A stretch of DNA of 19,870 bases from contig JAHYYD010000002.1 in assembly GCA_019425105.1 (NCBI GenBank), forward strand, positions 10,686-30,555, written 5' to 3'. Of the stretch, positions 1-8,237 are shown one piece after another. The first letter of the stretch is position 1, and each line of letters begins with the position of its first letter. This DNA comes from Actinomycetota bacterium (GTDB lineage: Bacteria; Actinomycetota; Actinomycetes; Actinomycetales; Actinomycetaceae). The notes under the pieces are model-generated. The model did no database searches, was not told the DNA's origin, and was given only the letters and a program-made list of their open reading frames with translations. The position numbers and the translations under genes were made by a program.

Positions 1-224
1 GCGTGAAGCCCGGCCAGACCCTGCAGGTCAAGCCCAAGTCGCAGACCACGGTTCCTTTCGAGATTGCTGCCGAGGGTATTCACCGCGACGTTCTGCCCGC
101 CGTCCCCGAGTACCTGGACGTTGATCTCGCCCGCCTGAAGGCGACCCTGGTGCGTCGCCCGAAGCGTGCTGAGGTTCCGGTGACCGTCGATGTTCAGATG
201 GTCGTCGAGCACTACTCGCGCTGA
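1..224 (+). CDS. rpsD: 30S ribosomal protein S4, C-terminal fragment
   Basis: This is the 3' end of a gene that enters from the left edge; the reading frame is open from the first base and stops with TGA at 222-224. About 73 residues are visible, beginning VKPGQTLQVK and ending VVEHYSR. The stretch with PEYLDVD followed by a basic ATLVRRPKR segment is typical of the C-terminus of bacterial S4, the 16S rRNA-binding protein that helps start assembly of the small subunit. In many actinobacteria rpsD stands apart from the main ribosomal protein operons and lies just upstream of alaS, as here. A strong intrinsic terminator follows 12 nt after the stop, so it is probably transcribed separately from alaS. 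The start lies outside the window. Confidence 0.93.
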   Translation, partial: VKPGQTLQVKPKSQTTVPFEIAAEGIHRDVLPAVPEYLDVDLARLKATLVRRPKRAEVPVTVDVQMVVEHYSR

Positions 225-236
225 TACTGGCCTTTT

Positions 237-277
237 CCGCGCCCCCGAGCGATGCTCGGGGGCGCGGTTTTTCTTTT
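237..277 (+). terminator. Intrinsic terminator of rpsD
   Basis: A perfect 14-bp stem (237-250 pairing with 254-267) encloses a GAT loop and is followed by a T-rich tract at 268-277 (TTTTTCTTTT). It lies 12 nt after the rpsD stop and is a textbook Rho-independent terminator. Confidence 0.93.
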
Positions 278-329
278 ATCCCACTGTCCGCTTGCGCGTG
301 CCGAAGTGCCGTGAGCGGCGCAGAGCGTC

Positions 330-343
330 TAACATGGGGGACT
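330..343 (+). promoter_or_regulatory. -10 element of alaS, probable leaderless start
   Basis: TAACAT at 330-335 fits the actinobacterial TAnnnT -10 pattern and ends 8 nt before the alaS ATG at 344, which would put the transcription start on or within 2 nt of the start codon. No good -35 hexamer is visible 16-19 nt upstream. A GGGGG run at 336-340 is only 3 nt from the ATG, too close for a normal ribosome-binding site. Confidence 0.5.
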
Positions 344-3052
344 ATGCGTACGTCTGAAATCCGCACCCGCTGGCTCGAATACTTCAAGAAGCAGGGGCAT
401 GAGATTCGTCCTTCCGTTTCTCTTGTCTCCCCGGAGCCCTCGATTCTGTTCACGATCGCGGGCATGGTTCCGTTCATCCCTTACATCATGGGCGTCGAGC
501 CCGCGCCGTGGCCTCGTGCCGCGTCGGTGCAGAAGTGCATTCGCACGAACGACATTGATAACGTCGGTAAGACGACCCGTCACGGAACGTTCTTCCAGAT
601 GAACGGCAACTTCTCCTTCGGCGATTACTTCAAGGAAGGTGCCATTAATTTCGCGTGGGACCTGCTGACCGGCTCGCGTGAGGAAGGCAAGTACGGCCTC
701 GACGGCGATCGTTTCTGGGTGACGATCTGGGACGAGGACGATGAGGCCCTGAGCGTCCTGACGAAGCAGATCGGCATGGATCCCAAGCACATCGTGCGCC
801 TGCCGCGCGTTGAAAACTTCTGGGATACGGGTCAGCCCGGCCCTGCTGGCCCCTGCGCCGAGTGGCACTACGACCGCGGCTCCGCCTACGGTCCCGAGGC
901 CGTGGGCGGCACCGTGGACCCCGGCGGTGACCGCTACCTCGAGCTGTGGAACCTGGTGTTCGATCAGTTCATGCGCGGCGAGGGCACCGGCAAGGACTAC
1001 CCGTTGCTCGGCGAACTCGACAAGAAGGCGATTGATACGGGCGCAGGCCTCGAACGTCTGGCCTTCGTGATGCAAGACAAGCCCAACATGTATGAAATTG
1101 ACGAGGTCTTCCCCGTCATCGATGCCGCGATGCAGATGAGCGGCAAGCGCTACGGCCTGGGTGCCGCGGGCCCCGAGGCCGGCGCGGCCTACGACGATGA
1201 CGTGCGCATGCGCGTGGTTGCCGACCACGTTCGCTCCTCCCTCATGCTCATCGGCGACGGCGTGCGTCCGGGCAACGACGGCCGCGGCTACGTGCTGCGT
1301 CGCCTGATCCGCCGCGCGGTGCGATCGATGCGTCTGCTGGGGGTCGACGAGCCTGCGATGCCGACGCTGCTGACGGCCTCGAAGGATGCGATGAAGGCCT
1401 CCTACCCCGAGCTGGAGACGAACTGGAAGACGATCTCCGAGGTTGCCTACGCGGAGGAGGATGCTTTCCGTCGCACGCTCAGCGCCGGCACGACGATCCT
1501 GGACGTGGCCGTGGCCAGCGCGAAGGAATCGACGGGCGCGCCCGTCATCTCGGGTAAGTCGGCATTCTTGCTGCACGATACCTACGGGTTCCCGATCGAC
1601 CTGACCCTCGAGATGGCCGCCGAGCAGGGCGTGTCCGTCGATGAGGAGGGCTTCCGCACCCTCATGGCCGAGCAGAAGGAACGCGCCCGCGCCGACGCGC
1701 GCTCGAAGAAGACTGGCCATACCGACGTGCGCGTCTTCCACGAGATCGAAAAGGAGATGGGCGGGGGTTCGACCTTCCTCGGCTACACCCAGGACTCCGC
1801 GCCTGCCCGTGTTCAGGCGATCCTCGTGGACGGACAGCCGGTGCCGGCGGCCGAGGCTCCTGCCGCTATCGACATTGTCCTCGATCAGACGCCCTTCTAT
1901 GCGGAGATGGGCGGCCAGCTGGCCGATCATGGAACGATTCGCCTGCCCGGCGGCGACACGGTGATCGACGTGACCGACGTCCAGGCTCCGATCCGCGGGC
2001 TGACCGTCCACCGTGGTCACCTGCGTCAGGGTGGCATTGCTCTGGGCGATTCGGTGATCGCCGAGATTGACTCCGAGCGTCGCCTGGCGATCGCTCGTGC
2101 GCACACGGCGACCCACATGGTCTACGCGGGACTGCGCAACGTCGTGTCCGAGCATGCGGACCAGGCGGGGTCGGAGAACTCGCCCTCGCGTCTGCGCTTC
2201 GACTTCCGCCACAACAGCGCGCTCGCCGCTTCCCAGCTGGGCGACATCGAGGAGCTGGTGAACGAGAAGCTGGCCGAGGACCTGCCCGTGACCACCGAGG
2301 TCATGAGCATCGACAAGGCGAAGGAAATGGGCGCGATCGCTCTCTTCGGCGAGAAGTATGGCTCCGAGGTGCGCGTCGTGACGATCGGCGACGGCTTCGA
2401 CCGTGAGCTCTGCGGTGGCACCCACGTGCCCACGACGGGCCACATCGGCCGCGTGACGGTGCTCGGCGAGGGCTCGGTGGCCTCCGGCGTGCGCCGCATC
2501 GAGGCCCTGGTCGGTACCGGCGCGTATGAGTTCCAGGCGAAGGAACACGCTCTCGTCTCCCAGCTGTCCCAGCTCGTGGGCGGGCGCGTGGACGAGCTGC
2601 CCGCGCGCATCGAGTCGCTGCTCGCCAAGCTGCGCGAATCCGAGAAGAAGCTGGAGAAGGTCCAGGCCGAACAGGCGAAGCGTCGGGGTGGCGACCTCGC
2701 GGCATCCGCTGAGCGCATCGGCGCGGTCGACCTCGTGGCAGCCGCGGTCGACGGTGTCCCGACGAAGGAGCTGCGCGGTCTGGTCCAGGACGTCGTGGCG
2801 CGTCTGGGGCACGAGCGCGGCGCGGTTGTCGCCCTGGCCGGCACCGAGGGCGGCAAGGCCGCTTTGGTGGTTGCCACGAATGAGCGTGCGCGCGAGCTGA
2901 CGCTCGACGCGGGCGCGTTGTTGCGCGCGGGACTCGCGCACGTCGATGGTCGCGGTGGCGGCAAGGCTGACATCGCTCAGGGCGGCGGTACGAAGCCCGA
3001 GGGCATCGCGGATGCGATCGATGCGATCCGCAAGGAAATCGAGGCCCTGTGA
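344..3052 (+). CDS. alaS: Alanyl-tRNA synthetase
   Basis: Class II aminoacyl-tRNA synthetase that attaches alanine to tRNA-Ala in the cytoplasm. The 902-residue product has the N-terminal catalytic core, with an actinobacterial-type RHGTFFQMNGNFSFGDYFK segment near residue 85. It also has an editing domain with the metal-binding HTATH motif at 587-591 and CGGTH at 690-694, then a coiled-coil stretch around 760-790 and a glycine-rich C-Ala domain with GRGGGKADIAQGGG. Length is normal for the family (about 870-910). ATG 344 was chosen because it starts the conserved MRTSEIR N-terminus. An in-frame GTG at 311 would add 11 residues, but the probable -10 box lies downstream of it. It heads a tightly packed operon; its TGA overlaps the ruvX GTG by 4 nt. 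Confidence 0.97.
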   Translation: MRTSEIRTRWLEYFKKQGHEIRPSVSLVSPEPSILFTIAGMVPFIPYIMGVEPAPWPRAASVQKCIRTNDIDNVGKTTRHGTFFQMNGNFSFGDYFKEGAINFAWDLLTGSREEGKYGLDGDRFWVTIWDEDDEALSVLTKQIGMDPKHIVRLPRVENFWDTGQPGPAGPCAEWHYDRGSAYGPEAVGGTVDPGGDRYLELWNLVFDQFMRGEGTGKDYPLLGELDKKAIDTGAGLERLAFVMQDKPNMYEIDEVFPVIDAAMQMSGKRYGLGAAGPEAGAAYDDDVRMRVVADHVRSSLMLIGDGVRPGNDGRGYVLRRLIRRAVRSMRLLGVDEPAMPTLLTASKDAMKASYPELETNWKTISEVAYAEEDAFRRTLSAGTTILDVAVASAKESTGAPVISGKSAFLLHDTYGFPIDLTLEMAAEQGVSVDEEGFRTLMAEQKERARADARSKKTGHTDVRVFHEIEKEMGGGSTFLGYTQDSAPARVQAILVDGQPVPAAEAPAAIDIVLDQTPFYAEMGGQLADHGTIRLPGGDTVIDVTDVQAPIRGLTVHRGHLRQGGIALGDSVIAEIDSERRLAIARAHTATHMVYAGLRNVVSEHADQAGSENSPSRLRFDFRHNSALAASQLGDIEELVNEKLAEDLPVTTEVMSIDKAKEMGAIALFGEKYGSEVRVVTIGDGFDRELCGGTHVPTTGHIGRVTVLGEGSVASGVRRIEALVGTGAYEFQAKEHALVSQLSQLVGGRVDELPARIESLLAKLRESEKKLEKVQAEQAKRRGGDLAASAERIGAVDLVAAAVDGVPTKELRGLVQDVVARLGHERGAVVALAGTEGGKAALVVATNERARELTLDAGALLRAGLAHVDGRGGGKADIAQGGGTKPEGIADAIDAIRKEIEAL

Positions 3053-3537
3053 GTATTCGTCGGGGTATTCGTATCGGCGTGGACGTCGGCACCGTGCGTG
3101 TCGGCGTCAGCCGGTGCGACCCCGACGGCATTCTCACGATGCCTGTCGAAACCCTTCACAGGGCGCCCGATCTGTCTGATCTTGATCGTCTGGCTGACAT
3201 CGTTCGTCGTCATGAAGCGATCGAAGTAATCGTTGGATTGCCTCGCCATCTGCGCGGGGGAGAGGGCATTTCTGCAAAGGGGGCGCGCAAGTATGCGCGT
3301 CGCATCAAGAAGCTTGTTCCCGATGTTCGGGTCGCGATGGTCGATGAGCGCATGACATCCAACCAGGCGCACGCTCGACTGCGCGCCTCAGGTATCCCGG
3401 AAATTGACCATCGCAGCGTCATCGACCAGGTGGCTGCGCAGATCATCTTGGAACAGGCTCTCGAGCTTGAACGCATGGGCGGTCGAGCTCCCGGTGAGGA
3501 GATTATCCTCGAACCCAACGAAGGAGTACACACGTGA
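3049..3537 (+). CDS. ruvX: RuvX/YqgF-family Holliday junction resolvase-like nuclease
   Basis: A 162-residue member of the RNase H-fold YqgF/RuvX family. Visible motifs are the first acidic strand GVDVGTVRVGV with Asp12, the VGLPRHLRGGEG loop near residues 62-73, VDERMTS with Glu100, and IDQVAAQIILEQAL with Asp126; together these give the expected acidic active site. Family members have been linked to 16S rRNA 5' end processing and to branched-DNA cleavage; which role applies here cannot be read from sequence. The GTG start at 3049 overlaps the alaS stop (GTGA). The order alaS-ruvX-mltG-aroE-prepilin peptidase matches what I know from mycobacteria. Length is slightly above the usual 140-150 residues because of a C-terminal extension. 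Confidence 0.93.
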   Translation: MSIRRGIRIGVDVGTVRVGVSRCDPDGILTMPVETLHRAPDLSDLDRLADIVRRHEAIEVIVGLPRHLRGGEGISAKGARKYARRIKKLVPDVRVAMVDERMTSNQAHARLRASGIPEIDHRSVIDQVAAQIILEQALELERMGGRAPGEEIILEPNEGVHT

Positions 3538-4976
3538 GCACGCCTCCCCCTTACCCCTTCCGTTCTCGCCGTGAGATTCACTCCGGTGAACCCAAGGTCT
3601 ACTCCGATGCCCCACAGGAGAGCTCCGACGCCACGGCGGCGCAGGATTCAGATCGTACCCCCGTTCACGGCACACCTGCGGTAGCCTCTGCCTCGGCCGA
3701 CGCAGCATCCGTGCGCGGAGCGCGCCCTCGTCAACGCGCGGCTGCGCACCCGTCCTTCGATGAGGTGACGGACACTGGCTCATCACCGCGTGTATCCGCT
3801 ACGCCCGCCCGCGCAAGTGGCGTGGCGACGATCGCCGAAACCGCGTCAGAAACGACTGGTATGCGCTCGCGCAGGCTTGCCAGCGAACGCCGTGCGGCCC
3901 GTAAACGCAAGCGTCGTCGTCGCATTCGTTCGTTCTTCATCATCGTTCTCGTGCTCGGGTTGCTCGCCGGTGCGAGCTACGTTGCCTACGACCAGCTCTT
4001 CAACGCATCAACAACGTCGTCGGATGACTATCCGGGCCCCGGCACCGGTTCGATTGAAGTGACCATCGATGAGGAGGCCACCGGCCGCGCGATCGGTCAG
4101 ACCCTCGTGGAAGCGGGCGTCGTGAAGTCCGTGGGTGCCTTCGTGCGCCAGTTCGAGAAGACATCGGCATCCATGTCGATCCGCCCGGGCACGTACCGCC
4201 TGAAGCTGCAGATGAGCGCGTCCGGAGCGCTTGCCGCCCTGCTGGACGAGACAAACCGTGTGGACTCGACGGTGACTATTGGCGCAGGGCAGAAGCTGTC
4301 GGAAGTCAAGCAGCGCATCGTCGATATCATGGGTGTTTCCGAGGCCGACGTCGATGCGGCATTCGCCGATACCGAGGCGATCGGCCTGCCTTCCGAGGCA
4401 GGCGGTAACGCCGAAGGGTGGCTCCTTCCGGGCTCCTATGAGGTCGGTGAAACAGACACGCCGACGACCCTCATCGCGCGTATGGTCAAGGGCACGATCG
4501 ATGAGCTCGACCGTCTGGGCGTCGCCCCGGCAGATCGCGAGACCGTCCTCATTAAGGCGTCCATCGTGGATGGCGAGATGAACATCGATAAGTACATGCC
4601 GATGGTCGCGCGCGTCATCGATAATCGTCTGGCCGATACGAACGGAGAGACGAAGGGCATGCTCGGCATGGACTCGACGGTGCTGTACGGCGTGGGGAAG
4701 ACCAGCGGTGTGCCAGATCAGGCGGACCTCGATAACGACAACCCATACAACACGCGCCTCCACCCGGGACTGCCGCCCACCCCGATTGGGCAGCCGAGCG
4801 AAAAGGCCATCAAGGCTGTGCTCCACCCGGCCGACGGAACATGGCTGTACTTCGTGACGGTGAACCTGGACACGGGTGAGACCCTGTTCGCTTCCACTCT
4901 GGAAGAGCAGGAGAAGAACCGCGAGCAGTTTAAGGCGTACTGTGCTGCGAATCCGAAGGTCTGTACGGCCTCATGA
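3534..4976 (+). CDS. mltG: Endolytic murein transglycosylase MltG
   Basis: Membrane-anchored lytic transglycosylase that cuts nascent glycan strands and is thought to release them from the synthetic machinery. The 480-residue product has a long low-complexity cytoplasmic region (1-132) rich in Ala, Ser, Pro and Thr. That region ends in a very basic RKRKRRRRIR stretch, followed by one membrane helix at about 133-153 and a large outside YceG/MltG domain. Conserved family segments are PGTYRL, EGWLLPGSYEV, ASIVDGEMN with the probable catalytic Glu348, DSTVLYG, PYNTRLHPGLPPTPIG and DGTWLYFVT. GTG 3534 has AAGGAG at 3521-3526, 7 nt upstream, and overlaps the ruvX stop by 4 nt. The cytoplasmic part is much longer than in E. 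coli MltG, which is usual for actinobacteria. Confidence 0.94.
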   Translation: MSTPPPYPFRSRREIHSGEPKVYSDAPQESSDATAAQDSDRTPVHGTPAVASASADAASVRGARPRQRAAAHPSFDEVTDTGSSPRVSATPARASGVATIAETASETTGMRSRRLASERRAARKRKRRRRIRSFFIIVLVLGLLAGASYVAYDQLFNASTTSSDDYPGPGTGSIEVTIDEEATGRAIGQTLVEAGVVKSVGAFVRQFEKTSASMSIRPGTYRLKLQMSASGALAALLDETNRVDSTVTIGAGQKLSEVKQRIVDIMGVSEADVDAAFADTEAIGLPSEAGGNAEGWLLPGSYEVGETDTPTTLIARMVKGTIDELDRLGVAPADRETVLIKASIVDGEMNIDKYMPMVARVIDNRLADTNGETKGMLGMDSTVLYGVGKTSGVPDQADLDNDNPYNTRLHPGLPPTPIGQPSEKAIKAVLHPADGTWLYFVTVNLDTGETLFASTLEEQEKNREQFKAYCAANPKVCTAS

Positions 4977-5833
4977 CCTGGGCCGCCGTTATCGGTTCTC
5001 CGATCGAGCATTCCCTGTCGCCGGTCATTCACCGAGCAGCATGGGCGCAGCTCGGCATCGATGGGTGGGAGTATCGTCGCCTCGAGCAGGACGGCGCATC
5101 ACTTCCCGGTTTCATCGGTGGACTCGGCGACAACTGTGCGGGCCTATCGGTGACGATGCCCTGCAAACAGGCGGTGATGCCGCTGCTGGATGCGATCGAT
5201 CCTCTCGCGAGTGCTGTCGGCGCGGTCAATACGGTTGTTCCGTCCTCGGGCGTTCTCGCCGGCTTTAACACCGACGTGGCGGGTATCGCCTCGGCTGTTC
5301 GCCGCGCGTGTTCGCTCGCGCAACGCCCCTTGCCTGCGAGTGCTCTGATCCTTGGCGCCCGCGCCACGGCTTCCTCGGCACTCGCCGCGCTTGGCGAGCT
5401 GGGGATAACGACGTCGACCGTCGCTGCACGCCGCTTCGGCGGGCCCGGGTCAGCTGTTGCTGCAGCATCGCGTCTGGGCGTCACCATCGAACAGGTTCTA
5501 TGGTCAAACGTCGAGGCCGTGTTGCAGGCAGCGCGCGCGGTTGACCTCATCGTGTCAACAGTGCCCGCGGGCGTCGCGGATCCGCTCGCGCAGTGCCTCG
5601 ATGTACGTGACGGGCAAGTCCTTTTGGATGTCGTCTATTCCCCGCGCAATACGGCATTGCGTAGCGTCTTTGAGGCAGGCGGCGGCATTATCGCGGAAGG
5701 TACCGATATGCTCGTCTATCAGGCGGGTGCGCAGGTCCAGTTGATGACCGGGCGCAGTCCCGATATTGATGTGATGCGTACTGCGCTTGAGGAGGAGCTG
5801 GAGCGGCGCTCACGGGAAGGTGCGGCGTCGTGA
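4973..5833 (+). CDS. aroE: Shikimate dehydrogenase
   Basis: Reduces 3-dehydroshikimate to shikimate with NADPH in the shikimate pathway, which feeds chorismate to the tryptophan genes further along this window. The 286-residue protein shows the substrate-binding SLSP at 14-17, SVTMPCK with the catalytic Lys65, AVNT around Asn86 and FNTD with Asp101. The C-terminal GTDMLVYQAGAQ segment is also typical. The dinucleotide-binding loop reads ILGARATASSAL (about 126-137), which lacks the usual central glycines of a GAGG(A/T)xR loop. ATG 4973 overlaps the mltG stop (ATGA), and its own TGA overlaps the next gene by GTGA. A quinate/shikimate dehydrogenase variant is possible, but the operon context favours AroE. 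Confidence 0.92.
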   Translation: MTWAAVIGSPIEHSLSPVIHRAAWAQLGIDGWEYRRLEQDGASLPGFIGGLGDNCAGLSVTMPCKQAVMPLLDAIDPLASAVGAVNTVVPSSGVLAGFNTDVAGIASAVRRACSLAQRPLPASALILGARATASSALAALGELGITTSTVAARRFGGPGSAVAAASRLGVTIEQVLWSNVEAVLQAARAVDLIVSTVPAGVADPLAQCLDVRDGQVLLDVVYSPRNTALRSVFEAGGGIIAEGTDMLVYQAGAQVQLMTGRSPDIDVMRTALEEELERRSREGAAS

Positions 5834-6522
5834 TCGTCGGTTGGCTTCCCCAGCGTATTAGTGCGGATCTGTCTCTCGTGTCCGGATTCCTCACGTGGAT
5901 TATCGTGCTGGTGTGGCTGTGGCGCTCTGGCTGGAAGATTCAGCGGCGTTATTTCATTGAAGCGACTCGTACCCCGCTCACGCGTAACGCGATTGTGTGG
6001 AGTTCCGCGATCGTCGGGGCGATCCTTTTTGTGGCGGCGCAGATGCGCCCCGGCATGCCGGCTGTCATGACGGTTGCGATGATCGGGGCACTGAGTGCCT
6101 ACGTTGACGCGCAGACCCACCGCCTGCCGAACGCATATACCGCGGCGATGGGTATCGGCGTGAGCGTGGGTGTCATTGTTGGCGTCATCATTTCGCCCCT
6201 GTGGCAGCAGCGCCTCATCGGATGTGTTGCCGGAGCTCTCATTTGGACTATCCCTATCGCACTGCTGAACCGTTTGCCCGGCGGTATGGGTGGGGGAGAC
6301 GTGAAGCTCGCACCCGTTTTGGGAGCGATGGTTGGGACCGTCGGTATTCAGGCAGCGGTCTCCTCACTGGCCTTATCTTTCGTGCTGGCTGGCTTTGCTG
6401 CGCTCTGGAAAATTGTGATCGGCTCAGCAGGGACGAAGTCGCGCGTGCCGATGGGTCCTTGGATGATTGGATCCGCGCTGACGGCCGCAATCGCGTGGGG
6501 CGTCGTTCCGGACTGGCTGTAG
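5830..6522 (+). CDS. Prepilin peptidase (A24 family, lacking the methylase domain)
   Basis: A 230-residue polytopic membrane aspartyl protease. The two active-site motifs of the A24 family are visible: YVDAQTHRLPN with Asp93, and GGMGGGDVKLAP with Asp157 (GxGDxK). Several hydrophobic segments surround them, at about 15-31, 54-70, 77-91, 104-121, 130-146, 163-193 and 205-228. The N-terminal zinc-binding methyltransferase domain of full-length PilD is absent, so it resembles the shorter CpaA/TadV-like or mycobacterial forms. These cleave the leader of type IV or Flp prepilins and pseudopilins. No pilin gene is in the window, so the substrate is unknown. GTG 5830 overlaps the aroE stop by 4 nt. 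It appears to be the last gene of the alaS operon, although no terminator hairpin is evident in the 61 nt before trpE. Confidence 0.88.
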   Translation: MIVGWLPQRISADLSLVSGFLTWIIVLVWLWRSGWKIQRRYFIEATRTPLTRNAIVWSSAIVGAILFVAAQMRPGMPAVMTVAMIGALSAYVDAQTHRLPNAYTAAMGIGVSVGVIVGVIISPLWQQRLIGCVAGALIWTIPIALLNRLPGGMGGGDVKLAPVLGAMVGTVGIQAAVSSLALSFVLAGFAALWKIVIGSAGTKSRVPMGPWMIGSALTAAIAWGVVPDWL

Positions 6523-6571
6523 CAGTCGGTCTCATTGTGGACCCCGCCGGGACGAGTACGCGTCCGGATGG

Positions 6572-6583
6572 GACAATAGGGTG
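6572..6583 (+). promoter_or_regulatory. -10 element of the trp operon, probable leaderless start
   Basis: GACAAT at 6572-6577 resembles a -10 box (nAnnnT) and ends 6 nt before GTG 6584. No Shine-Dalgarno sequence or -35 hexamer is clear. If this is the promoter, the trpE message has no leader. Confidence 0.4.
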
Positions 6584-8149
6584 GTGAGTATTTCGACGCC
6601 TTCGTACCAGTTTGAGCCTGTGAGCCTTGAGTGGGGCCAGACCTGGCCCCCACGCGACGTCTTTGTCGATCTCGCGGCCTCCAGGCGCGTGATCCCCGTT
6701 GTGCGGCGTGTCCTCGCAGATGAGCTGAGCGCGGTTGGCGTCTATCGACAGCTCGCCCATGGCAATTACGGAAGCTTCATTCTCGAGTCTGCCGAACACG
6801 GTGGTTCGTGGGGGCGCTGGTCTTTTGTCGGAGCCTCAAGTGCTGGCGCCATCGTCGCACGCGACGGTCACGCACAGTGGATCGGTTCCCACCCGGAAGG
6901 TGCTCGTGAGGAGGGAACGTTCCTTGAGGTCGTTCACTCTGCACTCGAAGAACTCGCTGCGCCGGCGATTGACGGATTGCCTCCGCTGACGGGTGCTCTC
7001 GTTGGTTCTCTCGGTTGGGGCATCATCCCCGAGTGGGAGCCTACGCTCGCCGCGACAGCACCGAAGGAGTCGGATATTCCGGACGCGACGCTCGTGTTGG
7101 CGACGGAGGTTGCTGCCCTCGATCATGCGACAGGGTCGGTGTACCTGATGGCGATCGCCTGGAACCTCAACGGTTCGGCGGACGGCGTTGATGGGGCGTA
7201 CGACCGTGCTATTGAGCGCCTCGATGCGATGACGACACAACTGGCGACCCCGATTGCGCCCGCGGTGCTGGGGACGAGCGATGCGACGCCGCCTCAGGTA
7301 CGTGAGCGTACAGCGCGCGCCGATTTCGAGTCCTCTGTCAACGCAGCGAAGCGCGCCATTGAAGATGGTGATGCGTTCCAGATCGTCGTGTCGCAACGCC
7401 TTGATGTATCGACGTCAGCCAGCGGCATTGATGTCTATCGCGTGCTGCGTACGGTCAACCCTTCGCCCTACATGTACTTCCTGGACCTGCCCGACGAGAA
7501 GGGCGGTCATTTTGAGGTTGTCGGTTCGTCTCCGGAGACCCTCGTCAAGAGTGAACGACGCCGCGTCTGGACGTATCCGATCGCCGGTTCGCGTCCGCGT
7601 GGGGCGGATTCTGCGCAGGACCACCGCCTGGCGGCCGAGCTGCTTGAGGATCCCAAGGAGCTGTCGGAACACGTGATGCTCGTCGACCTGGCTCGCAATG
7701 ACCTGTCGAAGGTGTGCGATCCTGCGTCGGTCGAGGTCTCCACGCTCATGGAGCTGAAGCGTTTTTCGCATATTCAGCACATTTCGTCCACGGTGACGGG
7801 TGTGCTGCGTCCGGATGCTGATGCTCTCGATGCTCTGGTCGCGACCTTCCCTGCGGGGACGCTCTCCGGTGCGCCCAAGCCTCGTGCCATTGAGCTCATC
7901 GACGACTTCGAACCCGCCGCGCGAGGCGTATACGGTGGCGTCGTCGGTTACTTCGATCTGTCGGGCGATGCTGATTTGGCGATCGCGATTCGTACGGCAT
8001 CGTTGAAGGATGGCGTTGCCTCGGTGCAGGCGGGTGCGGGCCTTGTTGCCGATTCGGTGCCGGCGCTGGAGTATGAGGAATCCCGTAACAAGGCTGCTGC
8101 CGCAGTGGAGTCCGTCGTGCGCGCATCGACCCTGGTGCCCCTGTCCTGA
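6584..8149 (+). CDS. trpE: Anthranilate synthase component I
   Basis: Catalyses the first committed step of tryptophan synthesis, chorismate to anthranilate, with a glutamine amidotransferase partner (TrpG) that is not in this window. The 521-residue product has the N-terminal tryptophan-sensing LES motif (residues 67-69 in FILESAEHG) and NPSPYMYFLDLP, both associated with feedback inhibition. The chorismate-binding core contains EVVGSSPETLVK, IAGSRPRG, ELSEHVMLVDLARNDL, FPAGTLSGAPKPRA and GVYGGVVGY. No amidotransferase domain is fused. Two in-frame GTGs are possible (6581 and 6584); 6584 is preferred because it fits the -10 spacing. Aminodeoxychorismate synthase (PabB) is the main alternative, but the LES motif and adjacency to trpC, trpB and trpA make TrpE far more likely. 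Confidence 0.96.
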   Translation: MSISTPSYQFEPVSLEWGQTWPPRDVFVDLAASRRVIPVVRRVLADELSAVGVYRQLAHGNYGSFILESAEHGGSWGRWSFVGASSAGAIVARDGHAQWIGSHPEGAREEGTFLEVVHSALEELAAPAIDGLPPLTGALVGSLGWGIIPEWEPTLAATAPKESDIPDATLVLATEVAALDHATGSVYLMAIAWNLNGSADGVDGAYDRAIERLDAMTTQLATPIAPAVLGTSDATPPQVRERTARADFESSVNAAKRAIEDGDAFQIVVSQRLDVSTSASGIDVYRVLRTVNPSPYMYFLDLPDEKGGHFEVVGSSPETLVKSERRRVWTYPIAGSRPRGADSAQDHRLAAELLEDPKELSEHVMLVDLARNDLSKVCDPASVEVSTLMELKRFSHIQHISSTVTGVLRPDADALDALVATFPAGTLSGAPKPRAIELIDDFEPAARGVYGGVVGYFDLSGDADLAIAIRTASLKDGVASVQAGAGLVADSVPALEYEESRNKAAAAVESVVRASTLVPLS

Positions 8150-8192
8150 CTCGTCCCACGGGATGCCTCACCCACCGTCCGCTATTTTTCGC

Positions 8193-8233
8193 TAGCCTAG
8201 GTGAAGATTGATTGTTTCTGCCTGAAAGGGGAG
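8193..8233 (+). promoter_or_regulatory. Possible internal promoter and RBS of trpC
   Basis: The 88-nt gap between trpE and trpC contains TAGCCT at 8193-8198, a possible -10 box that would give a start near 8205. It also contains a clear ribosome-binding site, AAAGGGGAG (8225-8233), 4 nt before GTG 8238. No -35 hexamer is convincing. The gap is unusual because the downstream trp genes overlap or nearly abut. Confidence 0.35.
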
Positions 8234-8237
8234 CATC

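Noticed and set aside
311..343. GTG 311 as the start of alaS
   Set aside because: The probable -10 box at 330-335 lies downstream of it, and the conserved N-terminus begins at ATG 344.
329..2941. A very long open frame on the minus strand opposite alaS (870 codons)
   Set aside because: It mirrors the codon bias of alaS in a GC-rich genome and has no family motif or RBS. Similar mirror frames occur opposite trpE/trpC, pyk and rpsA.
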